Assembly: GCA_045806525.1 (NCBI GenBank)
Contig: JBJMJD010000070.1
Span: 1-20,592 of the forward strand
DNA length: 20,592 nucleotides
Direction of reading: 5' to 3'
Source: JAICYJ01 sp045806525
GTDB lineage: Bacteria; Actinomycetota; Thermoleophilia; Gaiellales; JAICJC01
Shown here: piece after piece, positions 1 to 7,216 of the stretch
Layout: every line of letters starts with the position of its first letter
Position numbering within the stretch: the stretch's first letter is position 1
Position numbers and translations under genes: made by a program
Notes under the pieces: model-generated
Told to the model about the DNA's origin: nothing
What the model saw: only the letters and a program-made list of their open reading frames with translations
Databases searched by the model: none

Positions 1-1
1 G

Positions 2-670
2 CACGCGCTCTATGACTGGAGCTACGCCCGTCAGCTGCTCTACATCCGCACGCTCGAGGGCGCCCAGGCCGGCGGCGGCAAGGAGCGTCTGCACGAGCTG
101 TTCGGCCGGGAGTTCCTGGAGCGCCGGCCGCTGCTGGACGCCATCGAGAACGACGACCCGCAGCCGCCGGTGCTGCTGATCGACGAGATCGACCGCGCCG
201 ACGACGAGTTCGAGGCGTTCCTGCTGGAGCTGCTCTCCGACTTCCAGGTCACGATCCCCGAGATCGGGACGATCCGGGCCACGCGGCGGCCGCTGGTGAT
301 CCTCACGTCGAACCGCACGCGCGAGTTGCACGACGCCCTCAAGCGCCGCTGCCTCTACCACTGGATCGGGCACCCCTCGCTGGAGCGCGAGATCGAGATC
401 GTGCGCGCCCGCGTGCCCGGCGTGCCCGAGCGCCTGGCCGCCGAGGCGGCCGCCTTCGTGCAGGAGCTGCGCCGACTCGACCTGGCCAAGTCGCCGGGCG
501 TGGCCGAGACGATCGACTGGACGCAGGCGCTGCTTGCCCTCGGCCAGCAGGAGCTGGACGCCGGCGTGGTGGACGCCACCCTCGGCTCGGTGCTGAAGTA
601 CCACGAGGACGTCGAGCGAGTCCGCGACGCCGGCCTGCGCGAGCTGGTCGGCGAAGCGCGCAGCACCTGA
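2..670 (+). CDS. MoxR-family AAA+ ATPase, CoxD-like (5' truncated)
   Basis: C-terminal 222 residues of an AAA+ ATPase; the frame is open to the window edge, so the true start and the Walker A motif lie upstream. The visible part begins ALYDWSYARQLLYIRTLEG, followed by Walker B (VLLIDEID, about residues 57-64 of the fragment), a sensor-1 stretch (LVILTSNRTREL) and an arginine-finger-like KRRCLYHW. That last motif and the opening segment resemble CoxD, the MoxR-type ATPase that in carboxydotrophs helps build the Cu/Mo active site of CO dehydrogenase. MoxR ATPases typically act with a VWA-domain partner, and one starts one base after this stop codon. The substrate enzyme may lie upstream of the window. 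The MoxR family call is firm; the CoxD role is an inference. Confidence 0.9.
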   Translation, partial: HALYDWSYARQLLYIRTLEGAQAGGGKERLHELFGREFLERRPLLDAIENDDPQPPVLLIDEIDRADDEFEAFLLELLSDFQVTIPEIGTIRATRRPLVILTSNRTRELHDALKRRCLYHWIGHPSLEREIEIVRARVPGVPERLAAEAAAFVQELRRLDLAKSPGVAETIDWTQALLALGQQELDAGVVDATLGSVLKYHEDVERVRDAGLRELVGEARST

Positions 671-671
671 G

Positions 672-1856
672 ATGGACCGACCATCTGCCAACCCCGGCGA
701 CGCCGTCACCCGCAAGCTGGTCACCTTCGGCCGGATCCTGCGCGAGGCCGGCCCCGAGGTCGGTCCGGGCCGGCTGCAGGACGCCATGCGCGGGCTATCG
801 CTGGTCGACCTGGCCGACCGGGAGCAGGTCTACCACGCGCTCCGGTGCACCCTGGTCGCGCGCCAGGACCACCTGGACATCTTCGATGCCGCCTTCACCG
901 CCTACTGGGAGCGCGAGCCGCGCGAGCCCTCGGAGGCCCCCGGCGACCTGCTCAGCCAGGAGCGCTCCACGCTCCCGCCTCCCCCCGGGTCCCAGGATGC
1001 CGCCGATGCCGGACCCGACGACGAGGATGACCGCAGGATGCACGGCGTCGCCGCCGCCCGCGATGAGCTCCTGCGCCACCGCGACTTCGCCCACATGTCC
1101 AACGACGAGCTACGGCGTGTGCGCCGGCTGATGGACGACCTGGCGGCGCTGCATCCGCTGCGCCGCTCTCGCCGGCTTCAGCCCGCGCATGCTCCCGGCG
1201 TGCTCGATCAACGCAACACGCTGCGCCAGTCGATGCGCTCGGAGGGGATCCCGCTCGACCGCCGCTGGCGCCGGCCCAAGCTGGTACCCCGCAAGCTTGT
1301 GGTGCTGGTGGACGTGTCCGGCTCGATGGAGCCCTACGCCCGTGCCCTTGTCATGTTCCTGCAAGCGCTGTCGGCCCGCGAGGGCGCCTCACGGTACGTC
1401 GAGGCCTTCGCGTTCGGCACGCGGCTCACCCGCCTCACGCCGCACCTGGCCGGACGCGATCCCGACGTGGCGATGGCCCGCGCCAGCATGGCACTGTCCG
1501 ACTGGGGCGGTGGCACGCGCATCGGCGAGTCGCTGGCCGCCTACAACCGCGTGTTCGGCCGCCGCGGCCTCACCCGCGGGGCCGTCGTCGTGATCGCATC
1601 CGACGGGTGGGAGCGCGGCGACCTGGCGCTGCTGGACGGCGAACTGGCCACGATCGCCCGGCAAGCCGACACGCTGATGTGGGTGAACCCACTGAAGGGC
1701 CATGACGGCTTCGAGCCACTCGCCGGCGGCATGCAGATCGCGCTGCGCCACGTGGACGACGTGCTCGAGGGGCACAACCTGGCCGCCCTGGAGGCGCTGG
1801 CCGAGGCGCTGCGCCGGATACACCCGGTCCCGCGCGCGGTCAGTCGCGGGGCCTGA
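672..1856 (+). CDS. VWA-domain protein, CoxE-like
   Basis: 394 residues starting at an ATG one base after the ATPase stop, so the two are almost certainly cotranscribed and translationally coupled. The N-terminal half is helical and charged, with an acidic linker around residues 95-125. The C-terminal half is a von Willebrand A domain with the metal-binding MIDAS motif DVSGSM at residues 214-219, a GGGTRIGESL segment and SDGWERGD from residue 310. The last motif is typical of CoxE-type proteins. These work with MoxR/CoxD ATPases in the cytoplasm as a chaperone pair for metalloenzyme maturation. The client is not visible here. The last 17 bases overlap a small candidate gene on the other strand. 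Confidence 0.9.
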   Translation: MDRPSANPGDAVTRKLVTFGRILREAGPEVGPGRLQDAMRGLSLVDLADREQVYHALRCTLVARQDHLDIFDAAFTAYWEREPREPSEAPGDLLSQERSTLPPPPGSQDAADAGPDDEDDRRMHGVAAARDELLRHRDFAHMSNDELRRVRRLMDDLAALHPLRRSRRLQPAHAPGVLDQRNTLRQSMRSEGIPLDRRWRRPKLVPRKLVVLVDVSGSMEPYARALVMFLQALSAREGASRYVEAFAFGTRLTRLTPHLAGRDPDVAMARASMALSDWGGGTRIGESLAAYNRVFGRRGLTRGAVVVIASDGWERGDLALLDGELATIARQADTLMWVNPLKGHDGFEPLAGGMQIALRHVDDVLEGHNLAALEALAEALRRIHPVPRAVSRGA

Positions 1857-1998
1857 GTCCGACCCAGAGCATGCCGCTGATGGCGGCGCCCTGGAACTTC
1901 TGGATGGGATCCCTGCGCAGGGTCATGACCGTGGCCGTCAGCTGCAGGCAGATCACGACGGCTGCGGTCGCCAGGTTGCGTGCGATGCGCGCGGTCAT
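1840..1998 (-). CDS. Small hypothetical membrane peptide (52 aa)
   Basis: A short frame starting with ATG (complement of 1996-1998) and ending with TGA (complement of 1840-1842). The product begins MTARIARNLATAAVVICLQL: a basic start followed by one hydrophobic segment (about residues 10-26) that could span the membrane, then a short basic tail. An AGGA Shine-Dalgarno-like sequence sits 7 bases before the ATG. The frame starts 36 bases after the stop of the protease gene on the same strand, as a downstream operon member would, and its end overlaps the convergent VWA gene by 17 bases. I recognise no family. Support is only the ribosome site, position and hydrophobicity, so it could be a chance frame. 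Confidence 0.42.
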   Translation of the reverse strand: MTARIARNLATAAVVICLQLTATVMTLRRDPIQKFQGAAISGMLWVGLRPRD

Positions 1999-2034
1999 GG
2001 ACGGATCCTAGAGCCTCGCGCCCCACGGGGGCTG

Positions 2035-3168
2035 TCAGCCGACGCACGGCCCGGTATCGGCCCGCTGCTCGGGCGACGCCAGCGCGTGCTGGATGTCGTC
2101 CATCGAGACGCCGAATCCGCCGCCGCCGGCCTCCGTGGCCGCGAACATCATCGCCACGACGTGACCGGAGCGGTCGACCACGGGGCCGCCGCTGTCGCCG
2201 TGCAGCACGCGGCCCCGGATCGGGACCACGGTGCGCTGCGCCATGCCCTGGCCGTAGGCATCGCGGGTGACGATGAACTGGGACTGGCCGACGCGTCCCG
2301 GAGCCGCCGTCAGCGGCCCGCCGCCCGGGTAGCCGATCAGCGCCACCCCGGAGCCTCCGGCGGTGCCGTCCCGCGTCGGCAGCGGGGGATCGGTCAGGCC
2401 GCGCACCCGCAGCAGCGCGATGTCCTTCGACGGGTCGACGAAGACGGGCAGGGCATTCAGCGCGCCGGTGTCCGTGATCACCTGGGTCTCGTGCTCGCCC
2501 GAGATCACGTGCGCGTTGGTGACGACCAGTCCTGGCCGCGCCACCCACCCGGTGCCCTGCAGCGTCAGGCCGCAGGACGATCCCTCGACCAACACTACGC
2601 TCCGCTCGGCCCGCCGCACCGACGGCAAGACCGGCACCGACCGGTCGGGCGGCGGCAGGCTGGCGACGCCGCCCACGCCCAGCACCGGTAGCCGATCGAA
2701 GCGCGCGATCGCGTCGATCAGCGACTGGGCCGGCACCCACCGCACCAGCCGCGGCAGGATCGTCGAGGATTGCACCTCTTGACGCAGCCCCAGGCTGGGC
2801 TGGTTGATCGCAGTCACCGCCACCAGCCAGGCGACGGCAAGCCCCAGCACCGTACCTGCGACCAGCCCTCCCGCCCCGTCGATGGTCGCCAGCGGGCCGA
2901 TCAGCACCCTGCGGCGAATGGCGTTCGCGAGCGGGTTGGTCGCTGCCTGCGCGAGCGCGCCGCCGATCACCGCGCCGAGCAGCGCGGCCACCGGCTCCCA
3001 CTCGGCGCGGGCGCTGTCCGAAAGCGCGTACGGGGCCAGCCGCGACCCGACCCAGGCACCGGCCGCGAAGCCGGCCAGCGCCAGCACCTGTGCGGCGAAC
3101 CCCCGACGCAGCCCGACCAGCGCCGACAGCGTCAGCCACACGATCACGATCACGTCCGCGCCGGTCAC
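2035..3168 (-). CDS. marP: MarP-like membrane serine protease (CvpA N-terminus + trypsin-like domain)
   Basis: 377 residues from a GTG start (complement of 3166-3168). Residues 1-120 hold about four hydrophobic segments of the CvpA/colicin V production type, which anchor the protein in the cytoplasmic membrane. Residues about 185-377 form a chymotrypsin-like protease facing outside. The catalytic triad is readable: His220 (VVTNAHVI), Asp249 (SKDIALLRV) and Ser326 (HGDSGGPVV). Cys199 and Cys375 flank the domain in the same arrangement as the cysteine pair of mycobacterial MarP, where a disulfide stabilises the protease. MarP is needed by Mycobacterium tuberculosis to keep internal pH in acid. 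The gene is divergent from the PAC2 gene with 44 bases between. The fold call is firm; the acid-resistance role is by homology. Confidence 0.92.
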   Translation of the reverse strand: MTGADVIVIVWLTLSALVGLRRGFAAQVLALAGFAAGAWVGSRLAPYALSDSARAEWEPVAALLGAVIGGALAQAATNPLANAIRRRVLIGPLATIDGAGGLVAGTVLGLAVAWLVAVTAINQPSLGLRQEVQSSTILPRLVRWVPAQSLIDAIARFDRLPVLGVGGVASLPPPDRSVPVLPSVRRAERSVVLVEGSSCGLTLQGTGWVARPGLVVTNAHVISGEHETQVITDTGALNALPVFVDPSKDIALLRVRGLTDPPLPTRDGTAGGSGVALIGYPGGGPLTAAPGRVGQSQFIVTRDAYGQGMAQRTVVPIRGRVLHGDSGGPVVDRSGHVVAMMFAATEAGGGGFGVSMDDIQHALASPEQRADTGPCVG

Positions 3169-3175
3169 GCTGGGA

Positions 3176-3181
3176 AGTATC
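3176..3181 (-). promoter_or_regulatory. Candidate -10 element for the MarP-like gene (leaderless)
   Basis: Read on the minus strand the sequence is GATACT, one mismatch from TATACT, followed by 7 bases and the GTG start at 3168. No Shine-Dalgarno sequence is visible, so transcription probably begins at or next to the start codon. I see no clear -35 element. Confidence 0.45.
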
Positions 3182-3200
3182 GGTGCTGGAACGGTTGTGC

Positions 3201-3206
3201 GACACT
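3201..3206 (+). promoter_or_regulatory. Candidate -10 element for the PAC2 gene (leaderless)
   Basis: GACACT lies 6 bases before the GTG start at 3213. It keeps the A and final T of the TAnnnT pattern but not the first T, so it is weaker than the other candidates in this window. It is placed back to back with the candidate for the divergent protease gene. Confidence 0.35.
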
Positions 3207-3212
3207 CCTAAC

Positions 3213-4058
3213 GTGGAGCACATCACCATCGAGTCGACCCCAAAGCTGAACCGGCCGACCATGGTGGCGGCATTCCGGGGCTGGAACGACGCCGGCGGGG
3301 CCGCCAGCCTCGCTGCCGGCTACCTGCGCCTGGCCACCGGCGCCGAGCGGTTCGCGTCGATCGACCCCGATCCGTTCGTGGATTACCAGCAGACGCGGCC
3401 CACCGTCACGCTCACCGACGGCGAGGTACGCGACGTGGAGTGGCCCGAGACCGAGATCATGGCCTCCGAGCAGCACGACATCGTGATCGTGGTCGGCCCC
3501 GAACCGAACATGCGCTGGCGGGCCTACACCGACGCCATCTGCGGCCTGGCCGGCGACATCGGCGTGGGACTGGTGGTAACGCTGGGCGCGCTCCTCGCCG
3601 ACACGCCTCACACGCGCCCGGTGCCGGTGTCGTCCACCGCGTCCGACGAGGAGCTGATCGCCCGGCTGCGGCTGACCAGGTCGAACTATGAAGGCCCCAC
3701 CGGGATCGTGGGCGTGCTGCACGACGCCTGCGGCCGCGCCGACCTGCGCTCGGCCAGCCTGTGGGCGGCCACGCCGCACTACATCTCGGCCACGCCCAAC
3801 CCGCGTGCCGCGGTGGCCCTGCTGGAGCGGCTGTCCGACCTGACCGGCACCCCCGGGCCGAGCGGCGAGCTGGAGCGGGCCGCGAGCGAGTATGCGGTGC
3901 GGGTGGCCGCTGCGGTGGCCGAGGACCCCGAGCTGGGCGCGTACGTCGAGCAGCTGGAGTCGGCCGCCGACGCCGAGGATCCGGCAACGGGAGAGGATCT
4001 GGCGCGCGACTTCGAGCAGTACCTGCGGGAGCAGGGCGAGGAGGGCACCGAGCGTTGA
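3213..4058 (+). CDS. PAC2-family protein
   Basis: 281 residues from a GTG start whose product begins VEHITIESTPKLNRP. The family signature AAFRGWNDAG is at about residues 19-28. Further conserved-looking blocks are IVIVVGPEPNMRW and GLVVTLGALLADTPHTRPVP. The C-terminus (from about residue 215) is helical and acidic. PAC2 proteins are related to eukaryotic and archaeal proteasome assembly chaperones and are common in actinobacteria, where their exact role is mostly unsettled; they are soluble and cytoplasmic. An open frame continues upstream of 3213, but it would run into the divergent protease gene and its promoter, so I prefer the GTG. The stop codon overlaps the TTG start of the thioredoxin-TPR gene (TTGA), so the two are translationally coupled. 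Confidence 0.9.
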   Translation: MEHITIESTPKLNRPTMVAAFRGWNDAGGAASLAAGYLRLATGAERFASIDPDPFVDYQQTRPTVTLTDGEVRDVEWPETEIMASEQHDIVIVVGPEPNMRWRAYTDAICGLAGDIGVGLVVTLGALLADTPHTRPVPVSSTASDEELIARLRLTRSNYEGPTGIVGVLHDACGRADLRSASLWAATPHYISATPNPRAAVALLERLSDLTGTPGPSGELERAASEYAVRVAAAVAEDPELGAYVEQLESAADAEDPATGEDLARDFEQYLREQGEEGTER

Positions 4059-4702
4059 GCGCGGACGCGACCGATCAAAGCTTCGCGCGCGACGTGATCG
4101 ACCGCTCCCACGAGGTACCGGTGATCGTCGACTTCTGGGCCGAGTGGTGCGGTCCCTGCCGCCAGCTGACGCCGGTTCTGGAGGATGCGGTGGCAGCGCT
4201 GAACGGGCAGGTCGAGATGGTCAAGGTCGACGTTGACGCGAACCCGCGGCTAGCCGCCGAGTACCGCGTGCAGGGCATCCCGGCCGTGAAGGCGTTCCGG
4301 GACGGCCGCATGGTCGATCAGTTCACCGGCGCGGTGCCGCGGCAGACGGCCGATCTGTTCTTGCGCGGGCTGCTACCGAGTGAGGCGGACCGGCTGGTCG
4401 AGCTGGGCGACGAGGACTCGTTGCGCCGCGCGCTGGAGCTGGAGCCCGGCCACGCCGGGGCGCTTGCTGCTCTGGCGCGCCTCGAGCTGGCCGATGACGA
4501 CACCGCCGGCCCGGCGCTGGCAGCGATCGCCGCCGGAGATCCGGAGCGGGGCCTCCAGCTGCTGCTGGACGGCGTGCGCGAGTCCAGCGGCGAGTCCCGT
4601 GACGCGCTGCGCAAGGTGATGGTGGGGGTGTTCGCCGAGCTCGGCCAGGACCATCCACTGGCGCTGCGGTACCGGCGCGAGCTGGCAAGCGCGCTGTTCT
4701 AG
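4055..4702 (+). CDS. Thioredoxin-TPR fusion protein (CnoX/YbbN-like)
   Basis: 215 residues from a TTG start that overlaps the PAC2 stop (TTGA). A strong GAGGAGG ribosome site at 4038-4044, inside the PAC2 gene, supports this start. Residues 1-110 are a thioredoxin domain with the active site WCGPC at 31-35 (Cys32, Cys35) and the cis-proline loop GIPAVKAF (Pro76). Residues about 120-215 are helical repeats of the TPR type (for example SLRRALELEPGHAGALAALA). This order matches CnoX/YbbN co-chaperones, which protect and hand over clients to GroEL. E. coli CnoX has lost the redox pair; this protein keeps both cysteines, so oxidoreductase activity is plausible. The link with PAC2 suggests a shared role in protein quality control, which is inference. 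Confidence 0.9.
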   Translation: MSADATDQSFARDVIDRSHEVPVIVDFWAEWCGPCRQLTPVLEDAVAALNGQVEMVKVDVDANPRLAAEYRVQGIPAVKAFRDGRMVDQFTGAVPRQTADLFLRGLLPSEADRLVELGDEDSLRRALELEPGHAGALAALARLELADDDTAGPALAAIAAGDPERGLQLLLDGVRESSGESRDALRKVMVGVFAELGQDHPLALRYRRELASALF

Positions 4703-4745
4703 GCAAGGGTCGGACAGAGCTCCCGGAGTGACCCTGCGCGGAAGA

Positions 4746-4751
4746 TACGCT
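4746..4751 (+). promoter_or_regulatory. Candidate -10 element for the GNAT gene (leaderless)
   Basis: TACGCT, a full match to TAnnnT, is followed by exactly 6 bases and the GTG start at 4758. No Shine-Dalgarno sequence precedes the GTG. The 55-base gap after the preceding gene leaves room for an independent promoter. No -35 element is evident. Confidence 0.55.
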
Positions 4752-4757
4752 AACTGC

Positions 4758-5342
4758 GTGGCTGACCCGACCTACACCGTCAAGGCGCTCGATGAGTCGA
4801 CCTGGCCCGCATTCGCCGCGCTTGTGGAGCGGAACAACGGCGTCTTCGGCGGCTGCTGGTGCATGGGCTTCCACGCCGAGGGTGTCGGCAAGGACACCAC
4901 CGCGGCCCAGAACTGCGAGCGCAAGCACGAACGCGTGCGAGCCGGCACGGCGCACGCGGCGCTGGTGTTCGACGGGGACGACTGCCTGGGGTGGTGTCAG
5001 TTCGGGACGCCCGATGAGCTGCCCCGGATCAAGAGCCGTGCGGCGTACGAGAAGGGCCGCACGACGTCGCCGGACTGGCGGATCGCGTGCTGCTACGTCG
5101 GCAAAGGGCACCGCCGACAGGGCGTGGCGACCGCGGCGCTGGCCGGAGCCGTCGACCTGATCGCGGGTCTGGGCGGGGGCACCGTAGAGGGGTACCCGGA
5201 GGACGCAGGCTCCGTGCCCGCCGGGTTCCTGTTCAACGGCGCACTCTCGACCTACGAGCGGCTGGGCTTCGTCCGCGACCGCAAGATCGGCAAGCACCGC
5301 TGGGTCGTGACTCGCACCGTCGCACCGCAGGCGGGTGGGTAG
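4758..5342 (+). CDS. GNAT-family N-acetyltransferase, cysteine-rich
   Basis: 194 residues from a GTG start; the product begins VADPTYTVKALDESTWPAF. The acetyl-CoA-binding signature of GNAT enzymes is seen in CCYVGKGHRRQGVATAAL (about residues 112-129), which gives the R/Q-x-x-G-x-A/G pyrophosphate loop. The C-terminal part has the usual YERLGFVRDRKIGKHRW end. GNAT enzymes transfer an acetyl group from acetyl-CoA to an amine; the acceptor cannot be read from sequence. Unusual are seven cysteines, including GGCWCMGFH near the N-terminus and a CC pair just before the cofactor loop. An upstream in-frame ATG at 4728 is possible, but it would place the -10-like element inside the gene. I prefer the GTG. 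Confidence 0.85.
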   Translation: MADPTYTVKALDESTWPAFAALVERNNGVFGGCWCMGFHAEGVGKDTTAAQNCERKHERVRAGTAHAALVFDGDDCLGWCQFGTPDELPRIKSRAAYEKGRTTSPDWRIACCYVGKGHRRQGVATAALAGAVDLIAGLGGGTVEGYPEDAGSVPAGFLFNGALSTYERLGFVRDRKIGKHRWVVTRTVAPQAGG

Positions 5343-5345
5343 GCT
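5340..5345 (+). promoter_or_regulatory. Candidate -10 element overlapping a stop codon
   Basis: TAGGCT matches TAnnnT. Its first three bases are the TAG stop codon of the acetyltransferase gene, and it lies 7 bases before the ATG of the next gene at 5353. This would give a leaderless transcript starting at the ATG. Confidence 0.5.
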
Positions 5346-5352
5346 GCCGAGC

Positions 5353-5727
5353 ATGCGCCTCGAAGTCCGGTTTCAGGCCGTGCCGGTCGAGGGCCTGCGC
5401 GCCTTCCTCGAGCCGCTCGGGTACCGCTTCGACTGGGGTCCGGAGCTGGAGGGAATCGGCTTCCACTGGCTGAAGCAGCCGCTGTCGGGCACGGGCGTGC
5501 GGGCCACGTACTTTCCGGACGGCGACGAGGGGTTGCTGGTGATCGAGACCGATGGCCGGGCTTCGGTGGCCGACGCAACCATGCAGGACATCACCGCCCG
5601 GCTGATGGCCGAGCGGTTCGAGAACGCATCGGTCTGGTGCCCCACCACCGATCGCAGAGAGTACGCGTGCGGCCGGACCGCCGACCCGCCGGCGCCCGGC
5701 TCAGACCCGCCGCCCTGGTACTCGTAG
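5353..5727 (+). CDS. Hypothetical protein (124 aa)
   Basis: The product begins MRLEVRFQAVPVEGLRAFLE. I do not recognise a family. Residues 1-95 look like a compact alpha/beta fold (a strand at the start, a helix VEGLRAFLEPLG, then strands in FHWLKQPL and GLLVIETDG, then a helix MQDITARLMAERF). The last 25 residues are proline-rich and probably disordered; this tail is encoded in the 27 bases that overlap the convergent SRPBCC gene and just before it. An ATG 18 bases upstream is in frame, but it falls inside the preceding gene and ahead of the -10-like element. Coding is supported by the clean fit between neighbours; function is unknown. Confidence 0.7.
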   Translation: MRLEVRFQAVPVEGLRAFLEPLGYRFDWGPELEGIGFHWLKQPLSGTGVRATYFPDGDEGLLVIETDGRASVADATMQDITARLMAERFENASVWCPTTDRREYACGRTADPPAPGSDPPPWYS

Positions 5728-6267
5728 CTCCGAGCGGCGGGCGACGACCCGCAGCAGCTCGCGGCGAATCGCGCCGCTGCCGGGCCGGATCACGAACCAG
5801 TAGGTGGCGAACGCCCGGCGCGTGCGGGTGTCCGTGGCGACGACCCGGGTCTCGGTGCTCAGGAACGTCCCTTGCTGCGTCGGCTCGAGGCGAAACTGCA
5901 TTCCCACCTTGATCCACCCGGGCTGCGACCATGACCGCAGAGCCGCAGCGTCCAGCTCCGGCGGAGTCGCACCTCCCAGCATGCGCCAGGCCTGGCTGAG
6001 GCCCGCGGAGATCTCGACGCTGGGTCGCTCCGAGAACAGCACCGGGATGGGTGTCACGTCGAGAAACGACCGTCCCGCAAGCGGCTGATGCCTCCTGCCG
6101 GAGAGCCTGGCTGGCAGCAGGCGCACCGCCTCGAGCGTCCGCCCCAACGGCAGCGCCGCCATGGTGACTCGGTGCAGCTCATCCCAGACCACCTCTGGCG
6201 GGGCGCCCACGTCGCGGGAATGACGAATCCGGTGCTCCGGCTCCGGGATCACGTCGTCGAGGTTCAT
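5701..6267 (-). CDS. SRPBCC-superfamily protein (polyketide cyclase/START-like fold)
   Basis: 188 residues from an ATG start. The N-terminal RIRHSRDVGAPPEVVWDELH is the usual first strand and helix of SRPBCC ligand-binding domains. The central part has the strands (WIKVGMQFRLEP, GTFLSTETRVVATD), and the C-terminal helix RAFATYWFVIRPGSGAIRRE is typical of uncharacterised actinobacterial members. These proteins bind hydrophobic ligands in a deep cavity, and no enzyme activity can be assigned. It is the last gene of a minus-strand operon after the cupin (28-base gap, with a GGAGGGG stretch about 18 bases before the ATG). Its end overlaps the convergent 124-residue gene by 27 bases. Confidence 0.8.
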   Translation of the reverse strand: MNLDDVIPEPEHRIRHSRDVGAPPEVVWDELHRVTMAALPLGRTLEAVRLLPARLSGRRHQPLAGRSFLDVTPIPVLFSERPSVEISAGLSQAWRMLGGATPPELDAAALRSWSQPGWIKVGMQFRLEPTQQGTFLSTETRVVATDTRTRRAFATYWFVIRPGSGAIRRELLRVVARRSELRVPGRRV

Positions 6268-6295
6268 GGGCAGCCCGCGTCCAACCCCTCCGCGC

Positions 6296-7216
6296 TCACA
6301 GCTCCTCGCCCTCCCAGTAGTCGACCGGCTCGATCCGCCCGATCAGGTTCACGCCGCACAGGTACACCTTGCCCGACCGCGGGTAGTAGCAGATGTCGTT
6401 CGGCTCGCGGGTGCCGAAGGCCAGCAACGCGATCCCGTCGTCGCCGGCGCGGATCGCGTGCGCGATGCCCGTGCCCGCCGGCCTCGTGATCACGCTGCCG
6501 GGGCGCACCGGGAACGACTCGTCGCCCAGCTCGCACGTCCCATCTCCCTCCAGCACGACGAAGATCTCCTCCTCGGCAGAGTGGCAGTGCGGCGCGCAGA
6601 CCAACCGGCCCGGCTCCGAGGCGATGTGCTTGAGGCCGGTGCGGACCGTGCCCGTGGCCGCGCCCAGGTCGCGCCGCACCCGCACCTTCGGCCCCGCCGG
6701 CATCGGCTCCACGTCCTCCAGCGCCGCCACGTTGCGGTGGCGATCGCCGGGCTCGGGGAACGGAAAGTCGCCGGCGGCGTCGTCCAGCTTGAACAGGTTC
6801 CGCATCCCCGGTGCCTCCACCACCGTCGGCCCGGCCCACGCGTGGCCGGCACGCGGCAGATAGCAGAGCTCCAGCGGCACCCGCGTGCCGAACGCGAGCA
6901 CGTCCAGCACCTGGTCGCCGGCGCGCAGCGTGTGTGTCTGCGCGTTTGCCGGGTGGGCGATCGTGTCGCCGGGCCCGACCTGGCAGACCTCGCCGTCCTG
7001 CCACAGCAACCCGGTCCCCGACAGCACGTGGAAGATCTCCTCCTCGGCGCCGTGGATGTGAGCCGGCGTGGAGCGGCGGCCCGGCTGGATCATGATCCGG
7101 TTCAGGCCGACCCGGTCGCTGCCCCCGAGCCTGCCCAGGTCGAACCAGGTGGCGTGAATGTCGCCGGCGCGGCGATCGCGCCCCTCGCAATCGTCCCAGT
7201 GGACAACGTGCGTCAT
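6296..7216 (-). CDS. Two-domain (bi)cupin protein
   Basis: 306 residues with two cupin barrels. The first has the metal motif PAHIHGAEEE (His53, His55, Glu59) and a later His95; the second has APHCHSAEEE (His210, His212, Glu216) and His253. Both copies continue EEEIF-VL-G-G and end in LAFGTR, a clear internal duplication with metal ligands kept in both halves. Bicupins of this size include dioxygenases, decarboxylases and isomerases of small acids; the substrate cannot be read here. The ATG start shares its first base with the stop of the thioesterase gene (TGATG), so the genes are coupled. It is predicted to be cytoplasmic, as no signal peptide is seen. Confidence 0.88.
   Translation of the reverse strand: MTHVVHWDDCEGRDRRAGDIHATWFDLGRLGGSDRVGLNRIMIQPGRRSTPAHIHGAEEEIFHVLSGTGLLWQDGEVCQVGPGDTIAHPANAQTHTLRAGDQVLDVLAFGTRVPLELCYLPRAGHAWAGPTVVEAPGMRNLFKLDDAAGDFPFPEPGDRHRNVAALEDVEPMPAGPKVRVRRDLGAATGTVRTGLKHIASEPGRLVCAPHCHSAEEEIFVVLEGDGTCELGDESFPVRPGSVITRPAGTGIAHAIRAGDDGIALLAFGTREPNDICYYPRSGKVYLCGVNLIGRIEPVDYWEGEEL

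Noticed and set aside
1541..3262. 573-codon minus-strand frame overlapping the VWA and protease genes
   Set aside because: It is in another frame from the protease, which has a complete catalytic triad. The translation is Arg/Gly/Ala-rich and crosses two well-supported genes.
4706..4735. Possible terminator between the thioredoxin-TPR and GNAT genes (AGGGTC with GACCCT)
   Set aside because: Only a 6-bp stem with an 18-base loop and no T-run; too weak to call.
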